Of a DNA stretch of 64,000 bases, positions 24,589 to 35,100 are shown one piece after another. Numbering within the stretch: the stretch's first letter is position 1; every line of letters begins with the position of its first letter. The notes under the pieces are model-generated. The model was not told where the DNA came from, did not search any database, and saw only the letters and a list, made by a program, of their open reading frames with translations. The position numbers were made by a program, and so were the translations under genes. This DNA comes from Mycoplasmopsis gallopavonis (lineage in GTDB: Bacteria; Bacillota_I; Bacilli_A; Mycoplasmatales; Metamycoplasmataceae). The DNA lies in contig NZ_LR215031.1 of the NCBI RefSeq assembly GCF_900660635.1, positions 62,001-126,000 of the forward strand, written 5' to 3'.

Positions 24589-26277
24589 TTCTATGTGTGT
24601 AATTTTAAATGTAAAAAAACGAATACACCTTATTTATAGATGTATTCGTTTTTTATAGCGTCTCAACTTGGAAACTCAGGATTAAATCTTGTTCATGATA
24701 TTTTGTTTTTTTATCATATGTATATTTCAAGTGATTTTCATAATAAAGTTGACTAATTGCTTGTCAATTATTCATTGGAAGATCATTTTCAAGTGCTTTT
24801 AAAAATGCATATTCATAGTTTGATCACTCCGTTTGTTTAACAATTGTATTAATAAAATTAGTAATTAAATTGTCAAGTAAAACAAAGCGTGCTTTTTTAT
24901 CTGTAGTATGAGTTAATAAATAATCATAAAGCATTAATTCATTAAAAACAGACGCAATTTCAGCAAGAAAAATTGGGTATTGACTATTATTGATTGTTTG
25001 CGTTTTATCAGAGAAATAAGAATGCATTGAATGACCCAATTCATGAGCTAATGTTCCTACACTCCTTAGATCACCTGCAAAGTTCATTAAAATATGTTTT
25101 TTCTTAATTCCGTAACTTGCACCAATTGAGTAAGCTCCACCACGCTTGGTTTTAGCACTTAAAAAGTCGACTCACTTTTCATTTAGTGCTTGCTCAATTT
25201 GGTCATTGTACTCTTTACCAAGTGGTTTTAAAGCTTCTTTGACGATGTTTTTTGCTTCTTCAATTGTGTAACTTGACTTAACTTCTAAAAGTTCTCTTGC
25301 ACCATCTCATTTTTGCGCCGCATTCTTATAACGAAGTTTATAAAATTTCTTTTTATACTTAAAATATTTATTAAGTTTTGTACTATTTTGAATTACTTTT
25401 GAATATAAATTTAAAAGTAATTCTTCATTAAAACGATCTTCAAAAGTTAAAAATTCAATTGTATTAGAATAATTTCTTAATTTAGCTTCAAGCTGATATT
25501 CTTTGAAATTTTGATATAAAAGTTCTGATAAAACTCCTTTGTGCTTTAAGTAAGCATTAGCAAAATTTTGGTAAGCTTGCTTACGAACTTTTGCACTTGG
25601 ATTCTTTAATAATTTTTTATAAGTAATTGCATTTAAAGCTGCTTTTTTACCATTATCTAAAACTACATCATGAAAATCTAGCTCTCCATTAGTTAACAAA
25701 CTAAAAATTTTTTGAGCACGATTATTTAACGGTATTTGAGTTAAAAGATATTCTTCAACTTCTTTACTTAATTGATGTTTTTCGCTTTCAATTAAATTTT
25801 CAATATCCTTTTTATAAATACTTAGTCTAGGGTCGTTTTTTCACTCTTTCATAATTTCGATATTTGCAAAGAAACGATTTTTCTCTGAACCGAATTCTAA
25901 GCTTAATTTGTTGTTTAATGAACTAAGACGTGAATTTAATTCAATTCAAAACGGGTTGGTTAAATCGGTATTTAAATTGTTGGAAACATAATTGTGTAAT
26001 TTGAAAAATACTTCTGTTAGCTCATCGTTGAGCTTGCAATCTTGAAGATAAGTTTCAAAATCTTTATATTTAAAATCTTTAATTGCAATTCGTTTTTTAA
26101 ATAAATCTTCATAAAGATTTAATCAATAATCAAAACTATGATTTTCTAAGATTGAGTCTAAATCTCATTTATATTCATTAGGTATTTCTTGGTAATTATT
26201 AAATTGGATAAATTTTTTCATAACAAACTAATTATAAAAAACTTTTCTTTGTTTTGTAAAATTGACTTCATTGAAAA

Positions 26278-26307
26278 AGCACATTCTAAGTGTTATTAGA
26301 ATGTGCT
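26278..26307 (-). terminator. Terminator of the ETS-repeat lipoprotein gene
   Basis: Perfect 12-bp stem AGCACATTCTAA / TTAGAATGTGCT with a six-base loop; the minus-strand side is followed by a short T-rich run. It stands between this gene and the pepF start. Confidence 0.75.
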
Positions 26308-26318
26308 ATTAATTTTGA

Positions 26319-27113
26319 TTAATTAACCAAATTGTTAATACCTGTTAAAATCGCAATTAAAGGTTTGAGTGCAAGAATTTTAATTTTGTAAATTAAAAGT
26401 AATTGTTTACGAACTTTTTCACGAACTCCTGTTTTTATACTTTCAATTAATTTTCTGATTTTTGATTTTTCTTCTTGATATTCAGCTTCTTTTTTCTCTA
26501 ATTGTTTTCTAACTTTAATTTTATCAATTGCCATATTTGTATATTTATAAAATTTCATAATTGTATTGATTGTTTTTAGATCAACAACAATGGTTTTAGT
26601 TGTAACTTTTGTTTCACCTTCCTTTTTACTGTGAATTGAAACTATAATAACTATTTTTGCATTTGGTAAACCTAGCATTAATCCTATAATTTCTTTTTCG
26701 AAAAGAAGAATTCTCTCAATTTCACTTCCTAAAACTTCCGGTTCTGTACTAGGACCTATTTTTAAAGAAATTTCTCTTCTACTACCTAAGTTATGAGAAC
26801 TTGTTTCTGAGCTGCTTGTTTCTGAGCTGCTTGTTTCTGAGCTGCTTGTTTCTGAGCTGCTTGTTTCTGAGCTGCTTGTTTCTGAGTTGCTTGTTTCTGA
26901 GTTGCTTGTTTCTGAGTTGCTTGTTTCTGAGTTGCTTGTTTCTGAGTTGCTTGTTTCAGGGTTTTCTATATTCTTAGGTTGATCTTTATTTACATTTGTA
27001 TTTGGATTAGTTTTTTCTTCTTTTGGTTTTTTCTGATTACAACTTAAAGCCATTAATGGCAAGATACTAACTGATGGTGACATCAAAATTCATTTTAATC
27101 AAATTTTCTTCAT
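26319..27113 (-). CDS. Lipoprotein with ETSN/ETSS tandem repeats, 264 aa
   Basis: Starts MKKIWLKWILMSPSVSILP with lipobox ALSC (about residues 24-27), hence an outer-surface lipoprotein. Residues about 55-105 are tandem pentapeptides (S/P-E-T-S-N then S-E-T-S-S) encoded by ten perfect-length 15-bp units, making a flexible acidic stalk. The C-terminal half is a compact globular-to-helical region rich in Lys and Ile. ATG at 27113 is chosen because the signal peptide is complete from there; the later Met would lose its positive N-region. No ribosome site; a TATAAA box and a 14-T tract stand right before it. A phase- and size-variable antigen is likely (inference). Confidence 0.82.
26800..26949 (-). 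repeat. Ten tandem 15-bp units inside the lipoprotein gene
   Basis: Unit CTTGTTTCTGAGCTG on the plus strand occurs five times, then CTTGTTTCTGAGTTG five times, with a partial eleventh. The unit length is a multiple of three, so gain or loss of units changes protein length without shifting frame. Confidence 0.95.
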
Positions 27114-27125
27114 CTCAATTTTTAT

Positions 27126-27144
27126 TTTATAAAAAAAAAAAAAA
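27126..27144 (-). promoter_or_regulatory. T14 tract abutting the -10 box of the ETS-repeat lipoprotein gene
   Basis: On the minus strand 14 consecutive T (27144-27131) run directly into TATAAAAT, whose end is about 12 bases before ATG. The tract fills the space where a -35/-10 spacer would be. This is the arrangement known from poly(A) spacer switches of M. hyorhinis vlp genes. Confidence 0.6.
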
Positions 27145-27177
27145 GGAAGTTTTTTGCGTTATATTAGGATAAATAAA

Positions 27178-28437
27178 TTAGACACTTAACGTCGCATGTG
27201 TTAAAAAACCATGCGGCGTTTTTCAATTTAAATTTGATTGAGGTCTTTCGAGGTTATATCAAGAAAAATATTTAGATATGATTAAATTCACTTCGCTATC
27301 TAACATTTTATCAGTTTCATAAAAATCTAATAATTCTCTTTGAATTAATGCAAAAATAAATTCGGAAGGTCTATTTGCTAATGAATTACCTTTTGGAGAC
27401 ATTGATTGTTTAGTATTTACATTTTTTAAAAATTTAGAAAAGGCAAAATTTGCATATTCAATTCCGTGATCTGAATGAAAAATAGTAGGTTTGATTTGAT
27501 GTTTATCAAGAGTATCTTGAACAAGCTTTATAGTAGATGCAGAATCTCTTATATCCGATAAAGTTCAATTTAAAACAGTGTTACTAAAAGTTTCGGTGAT
27601 AACATGAAGAAATCTCATTCCTTCTTTTGTTTTAATAAATTTAATATCTGCATGTAATTTTTCACCAAAATAATTTGATTTAAAATTTCCTTGAACTAAA
27701 TCTGATGCTCAGATTCTAGAGAATTTTACCTCTTTGTTTTTCTTTGATTTTTTCTTTTGATATGCTCTTGATTTATATTGATTAAATTCATAATTTAGTC
27801 TAAATAAATATGAAGAAATTCTTTTTTGGTGCGTTAATAAGTATTTTTGATAAAGTTTATCTCTTCCTATAACAAAATTAGAATTTTTAGCTTCTAAATT
27901 AATTCAATTAATTAATTCATGATCAATATATTTCTTTTTGTCAATTTTTTCTTTCTTAGAATAAGAGTAATAAAAAGAAGTTCGATTTAATTTCAAAACT
28001 AATGAAATTTTTGAAATATTTCTAAATTGTTTACTTTTTTCTTCTTTTCTTTTTCTAATTTTTTCAAAAATTTCTTGTTGTTTTACTCCTCTTTCTTCCA
28101 AAATTTCTTCCATAATATCCTGATAAAGATCTCTATCTTCCTCACACAATTCATTGATGCTAACTCTTTTTCTTCTTCCTGAGTTAGGTTTTTTACTTTT
28201 ACCTGATTTACTTTCTAAATTATTCATGTTGAAATTATATATTTTTATCCAACTCTTTAATAAAGCTTTCGCTCTTCTATAAGGATTTTCATGCTTACCC
28301 TCTTTTCTTTGTTTTATGATTTGATATCTTTCTCAAAAATCTTCAACAAAAGTTATAATCGCTATTTCAAAACCTTCTTTTTGGTAAATGTGGATATATT
28401 TTAATTTTTGTTCTTTTGTAAATTGTTTTAAACGCAT
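27178..28437 (-). CDS. IS3-family transposase of the outer element, 419 aa
   Basis: Continuous frame (TGA = Trp) from MRLKQFTKEQKLKYIHIYQ to HATLSV. The basic N-terminal region carries KPNSGRRKR; the integrase core carries LHADIKF (Asp), FHSDHGIEYA (Asp) and NRPSEFIF (Glu), then WYNLERPQSNLNWKTPHGF. It differs from copies 1-3 and from the element at 39315, so it is a third IS3 type in the window. Start ATG follows AAGGAGTGTGTC; that ribosome site lies in the loop of a hairpin formed by the element end. The nested IS has separated the gene from its own end and promoter, probably silencing it. Confidence 0.88.
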
Positions 28438-28469
28438 AAAAAAGACACACTCCTTTCTTTTTGGAATGT

Positions 28470-29736
28470 AAACTAGGACAGAAAAAATTAACAATTTATC
28501 AAATTGGATAGCCCCATACTATATTCGTATGGGGTTTTTCAATTCAAACATGATTGAATTCTAAATTTATTGTATCAATGAACATAATTAGATATCACTT
28601 TTTCTAGTTCACTCAAAGTCATAGCTTTGATATTTAAATCTCTAATTAATTCAGTTTTTAAATTTGAAAATCAATATTCCACAACTCTATTATCTAAACT
28701 ATTTCCTACTTTTGAAAGTGAAATTATTCCACCTTTATTTTGAATAAAACGAGAAAAATCATCAGATGTATAAGTTGAGCAATGATCTGAATGTAATATA
28801 AAACTTTTTTCAAAATCAACATTTTCAAATGTTTTGTAAATTAATTTGGAATCATTAAATTTAGAAAGAGAAAAACTAATTATTTCTTTAGTTTTATGTT
28901 TAATTACTACTGAAAGATAAACATTATTGTTTATTGCATCTTTTGTCGCTGGAAGATATGTTACATCAGTAGCATATATATTTCTGTTATATACATCATT
29001 ATAATCTCTATTAACAATGTTTTCTTTTATGACAGATGTATTCTTTACTTCTTTTAGTTTTTTTCTTTTTCTGACATTGCAAAATAAACCTAAGGCATTC
29101 ATATATCTTCCCAGAGTTCTTTCGTTTATGTCTATTTTATAGTGCTTTAAGATAAAATATTTTAATTTTTGTCTACCATATTTAGATCTATTTTGTTTAA
29201 ATGAATCAATAATCAAGTCTTGGTACTTTATTTTTCTGGATTTAATTCTAGGAGCAAAATTATTTCTTTTATGTTTGGATATTGTTTGTCTACAAAGATA
29301 CAACAAAATAGCAAGTTTATACGAAGCCATATTAATATGTGATGCCTCTTGAACTTTTTCTGTTTTAAATTTATCTTTTGTAATTTCTCTATATCTTTTT
29401 GCAATTTCAATTAAATCTTCTCGTGTAAAAATGTCTCAATTTATATCTTGTTCTTTCGCTTTTCTTGACCTACCGGTTCCAGGCTTTCTTGGTTTTTTAT
29501 TCATATTAAAATTATAATGTTTTAATATTCTTCGTAATCTCGCTTTCACATATTTATCTTTTGCTTTTGCACCATATTTATACATCAGTTCAATCGCATC
29601 CTTTTTACCTAATTGAAAAAATGTATTATAAATTTCTTTTTCTTGTTCTTCTGTAAAATGTTTTCCCATTTTTTCTCCTTTAAAAATATAAAAAATTAAC
29701 ATTCGAAGGAATGTTAATTTTTATTGTCCTAGTTTA
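28470..29736 (-). mobile_element. IS3-family element, copy 3, nested in the outer IS
   Basis: 1267 bp in the minus orientation with the same ends as copies 1 and 2. Target duplication ATGT at 28466-28469 and 29737-29740. Removing it restores the outer element, including its hairpin AGACACA / TGTGTCT. Confidence 0.95.
28488..29669 (-). CDS. IS3-family transposase (copy 3)
   Basis: Intact 393-residue DDE transposase; as far as read it has the same protein sequence as copy 2 (Asp near residue 25, RSRKAKEQ after the basic GTGRS segment). Catalytic boxes as described for copy 1. Start ATG follows AAAGGAG. Confidence 0.92.
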
Positions 29737-29798
29737 ATGTGTCTAATTTTTTTATCCTGATTTAGAAGTTTTTTGCGTCTTTTCTAGATAAATATGAA

Positions 29799-29842
29799 AA
29801 AATACACTAATAATACAATTAATTTGATTATTAGTGTATTTT
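29799..29842 (-). terminator. Strong terminator after the PQPEQ-repeat lipoprotein gene
   Basis: Perfect 16-bp stem AAAATACACTAATAAT / ATTATTAGTGTATTTT with a 12-base loop; on the minus strand the stem ends in a run of six T. Confidence 0.88.
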
Positions 29843-29847
29843 GGTTT

Positions 29848-30480
29848 TTAAGGCATTTCTGGAATCATACCTAAACTTAAAATCATAGCTTTAATAATTG
29901 TTGATCTTGTTGTTCAAAATAATCTAATTTCGTTTTTAGCTTGATTTGATTGAGAAGTTTTTCATTTATTCATAAATTCTTGAACTTTTGCTATTTCTTT
30001 AAGATTTTCTTCTTTTTGTTTTAATAATTGTGTTTGAAAAAGCTCTTTATTATTAACTAAATCATTGATATGGAAGAAAGAAGAAATAATACTTGTCATT
30101 TCTTGTGTGATTTGAATTTGACCTTGTTTTTCGCCTTCATCTTCTTTGATAATATAAGATATTGTAATTTCTTTATTTTCTAAATTATCACTAAAAATAG
30201 TTTCTAAAAATTTTTCAGTAGATTTTACCATTTCAATTGATTCCTCACCCATTTCTAAAGGATTATCAACATTCGCTTTTACTGAAAAGTTAATTGTAAT
30301 GTGATTGCTTTCTGGTTGAGGTTGCTCTGGTTGAGGTTGCTCTGGTTGAGGTTGCTCTGGTTGAGGTTGCTCTGGTTGAGGTTTTGATTTTGAAACAGGA
30401 TCATTGCAACTAATAGCAACAGCAGGAACTAACGCAAAAGGCGAAACTAAACCTAAAAATTTAAATAATGATTTTTTCAT
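29848..30480 (-). CDS. Lipoprotein with PQPEQ tandem repeats, 210 aa
   Basis: Starts MKKSLFKFLGLVSPFALVPA with lipobox AISC (about residues 22-25). A Pro/Gln/Glu stalk of four to five PQPEQ units follows, then a region with ITINFSVKANVD and ITISYIIKEDEG strands and a helical C-terminus. The plan (signal, repeat stalk, similar 'I-S-Y-I-I / V-I-I-V-S-I' core, helical tail) parallels the lipoprotein at 26319, suggesting paralogues separated by IS insertion (inference). No ribosome site; TATAAT ends six bases before ATG, so probably leaderless. Its promoter overlaps the eno terminator region. Confidence 0.82.
30311..30383 (-). repeat. Tandem 15-bp units encoding PQPEQ
   Basis: Four full copies of TCTGGTTGAGGTTGC (plus strand) from 30311 to 30370 and most of a fifth. 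In-frame with the gene, so unit number affects only stalk length. Confidence 0.93.
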
Positions 30481-30486
30481 ATCTAA

Positions 30487-30492
30487 ATTATA
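30487..30492 (-). promoter_or_regulatory. -10 box of the PQPEQ lipoprotein gene
   Basis: Minus-strand TATAAT six bases before the ATG at 30480; no ribosome site between them. Confidence 0.55.
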
Positions 30493-30497
30493 AATAA

Positions 30498-30526
30498 AAA
30501 ACAAAAACCAATTAGGTTTTTGTTTT
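30498..30526 (-). terminator. Terminator after eno
   Basis: Perfect 12-bp stem AAAACAAAAACC / GGTTTTTGTTTT with an AATTA loop, between eno and the lipoprotein gene. Confidence 0.82.
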
Positions 30527-30542
30527 AAATTATTTCGATTAA

Positions 30543-31931
<1,389 letters not shown>

Positions 31932-32156
31932 TTAAAATATAAGTAATTTTGTTACTCTAAAAACATTTAATTTTAATAACGCTTAAATTTTAAACTTTTT
32001 TTCAATTAAATTATGAAATTTTTTTATTTGTTTAAAGATTGATTAGATAGTTTCTAAGCTCTTTTTTATTGTTTATTTTTTTATATTTAGTTTAGTAAAA
32101 ATTAAAATAAAAAAATTATAATTTAAATATAAATACTAAGTATAAAAGGGGTAATT

Positions 32157-35100
32157 ATGGCTAAAAACGCTGTTACTTTAAACCGTTGAAAAGAAAAGCT
32201 TCTTGATTTATCTTTGAACAACAAAGCTTTAAATCACAAAAGCAATAAGTCAGGAACAATTCAAATTATTTCACCTGATTTAAAAACTTTTTTTGAAAAA
32301 ATAGTACCTGCACGTTCTACATATTTTGCACGTCTTTTTGATCACAACGATGATGATCTTGAAGATGAAGAACAAACTCTTAAACGAACAAGAAAAGAAG
32401 AAATTAAAGTTTTAGGACAAACAATTGCTAAAAAAGATTTTTATGAAAGTGATGAACTTGCTCCAATTATTGAAGCATACAAAAACAAACGTTCTAATAA
32501 ACATAAAAATGAATTATTTACAAACCTTAGCGGTCCTAAACAAACTCAGTTTTTAAGACATTTAATGAAAACTGCAACATTTTTTAAAGAAGAAAATGCT
32601 GTTGATGTTTTATTTTTTGCAATCGGTTATCTTAAATGATATGACGAACCAGGAAGTAAAAGAGCACTTTATGCACCATTGATGTTCATGAATGCTGAAT
32701 TAAGTCAAAAATCATTTGATGCTGCATTTGAAGCAAAATTAATTGATGATGAACTTTTAATTAATCATGCTTTAATTAGAAAAATGAAAGTTGATTATGG
32801 ATTAGATTTAGAATTTCCTGAAATTAAAGAAGATGCAACAATTTATGAAGTATATCAACAATACAAAGCAAAAATTGAAGAAGCATTAACTAAATTTTCA
32901 GATAAAAGATGAGAAGTTCTTGATCATTTAGAACTTGCTACATTTAGTTTTACTAAAATCAATTTAGTTAAAGACCTTGAAGATAATGAAAAGAAAATTT
33001 TAGCTAGTGATTTTTATCAAAAATTAACTTCAAAAAAACAACAAATTGCTGATAATGACTTAGTTCGTGAATCCCAAGTTGATGAATATATTGATCCTAA
33101 AAATTATTTCCATAAACTTGATGCCGATTCTTCACAAGAAGCAGCAATTCAGTCTGCGATTTTAGGAAAAAGTTTTGTACTTGAAGGTCCTCCTGGTACA
33201 GGGAAATCTCAAACAATTACAAACATAATTACTGAATTAATTGCTCGTGGTAAAAAAGTTTTATTCGTAGCCGAAAAGAAAGCAGCTCTTGATGTTGTTT
33301 GAAGAAACTTAAACAAAATTGGATTAGGTGCTTTTGCTCTTCCTATTCATGATAGTGATTTTGATAAAAAAGGAATTGTAAAAGATCTGTATTCAACTTT
33401 ATTAAAAGGAACAGAGGACATTCCAACAGTTCCGCAATTTTATGCACAAGATAAAATTCATAGATATAAAAATACTAAGGCAGATTTAAATGATTATTAT
33501 GCAAAAATTTTAGAAATTCGTAAACCTTTAAATCATAGCCTTTATGAACTTTATGGTTTATTTGCTCAAAAAGACAAGATTCAAGATATTTTCTTTGATA
33601 TCGAAGATGTTCAAAATATTGATCAAGATCAACTCTTTGACTTACAAAAGAAAATTGAAACCTTACAAAATAAAGTTAATAACATTGATGTTGATTTTAA
33701 AGCAAATCCATGATATGGATTTTTTAAGGAAGTGCACTCAACAAGAGAAAAAGAACATTTTAAAAATCTTCTAAATAGTGTTCAAAAAGATTTAAAAAAC
33801 TTAGAACAATATCTTGAATTAAATGTCAAAAATAGAATGCATATTTACTTTAAAGATAATGCACCATTTATTGAGACATTAAAAAACTTAGTTGCTCTAC
33901 TTGATCACATTCGTAACGCTAAAACAGTTGATGAAAGAATTAAGAGAATTTATGAATTACCACAAGAAATCAACATTCTTGAAGATATCTTAATTGAATT
34001 CAAAACAATTGAAGGTTCAAAACTTCAATTATCTAAGAAGTATAAACTAGAAGTTTTAAATAACTTCCAAGCCGATCGTAACTACTTAGTTCTTGAAAAA
34101 TTAGATAGCGGAGTTAAAAGAACTTTTTCAAGCGAATGAAAGAAAATCAAAAATGATCTTGATATTTATCGTCATGAATCTAAACCAACTTATGAAGAGT
34201 TATTACAAGAAGTTAAATTTATTCGTGATATTCAAGAAAAAATGAAAAATCTTGAATTACTCTCACAACGTGTAACTTACACTAAAAACTTAGCAACTTT
34301 AAATGATATTGAAAATGCATTATACGATCTTAAGTGATACCAAAAATTTATTCACTTATCAAAAGATGTTCTTTTCTATAATAACGACTCTGTATCGCTT
34401 GCAATTAGCTGAGTATTTAATAAAGATAACATCTTCCCAATTATTGATGAAAGTGTTCAAAAAGCACGTAATGTTTTAGAGCAATTCGATGAAATTCAAT
34501 CTTACTTTGATAAAGACAAAGTGACTTTTGATAATCTTTCTTTAAAAATGTTAAAACTCAACATTTCAACTTATATTTCTCACTTTAATTCTTTAAGTGC
34601 TTACTCAGAATTTATCACTGCATACATCGAAGTTTCTAAGAGTGGTTTAAAAGAATTTGCAGATTTATTACTTGAAAGTAAGATCCGTGATAATTACTAC
34701 GAAATTTTCCTAAAAAGATTTTATGCATTATTAATTGAACATTATCTTGAAGAAAGTGATTTAAACTTCGGGTATAACGGTGAAGCAATCCAAGTTATGA
34801 AAGAAGAATTTGGAGAAGTTGAAAAAGAAATTCAAAAAATTGCTGAATTAAAAGTAACTCAAAATCTTTATAAAAACTTACCAAACCTCAATTCTATTGA
34901 AGGATTAAATGCTAGTGTGAAAATTCTTGCAAGAGAAGCTACCAAAGATCGTCGGACAATGCCATTTAGACTTCTTTTTGAAAGAATTCCTGAATTAATT
35001 TTAATGATTAAACCTTGTTTAATGATGTCACCATTAACTGTTAGTTCATTCTTAAAAACAAGTCCAATCACTTTTGATACAGTAATTTTCGATGAGGCCT

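Larger units (their letters stand above)
22835..24680 (+). mobile_element. IS1634-like (IS4 superfamily) element, copy A, in pepF
   Basis: 1846 bp, with ends CCTGAGTTTCCAAGTTGAG and CTCAACTTGGAAACTCAGG as inverted repeats. Flanked by a 7-base direct repeat ATTAAAT (22828-22834 and 24681-24687). It contains one intact transposase. A terminator-like hairpin (AAAACGAATACA / TGTATTCGTTTT around 24617-24652) lies between the transposase stop and the right end. Copy B lies at 51383. Confidence 0.94.
22539..26221 (-). pseudogene. pepF: Oligoendopeptidase F, interrupted by an IS
   Basis: PepF is a cytosolic M3-family zinc peptidase that trims imported peptides. The N-terminal part (24681-26221, start MKKFIQFNNYQEIPNEYKW) includes the zinc site HELGHSMHS, and the C-terminal part (22539-22834, from AAIYVPHFYYSFY to GEELFN) lies beyond the IS1634-like copy A. 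Together, less a 7-base target duplication, they give about 609 codons, the normal family length. The break removes the last ~96 residues, including the conserved YSFYVYKYAIGH helix near the active site, and the 7-base duplication shifts frame, so the gene is very probably dead. No other damage was noticed, so the loss looks recent. Confidence 0.9.
27166..29758 (-). mobile_element. IS3-family element (outer element, 1322 bp without the nested copy)
   Basis: Ends AGGATAAATAAATTAGACAC and, inverted, AGGATAAAAAAATTAGACAC match at 19 of 20 positions. One intact transposase lies inside. IS3 copy 3 is inserted near its transposase-proximal end, 32 bases before the transposase ATG. No convincing short target duplication is seen, but GAAGTTTTTTGCG occurs on both sides (27147-27159 and 29766-29778). 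Confidence 0.85.

Noticed and set aside
27160-29770. A target duplication for the outer IS
   Set aside because: Left flank TATATT and right flank GATTTA share only ATT at shifted positions; not convincing, so none is annotated.
26800-30383. Short regularly spaced repeats that might suggest CRISPR
   Set aside because: The 15-bp units are contiguous, in frame and encode lipoprotein stalks; there are no spacers and no cas genes.
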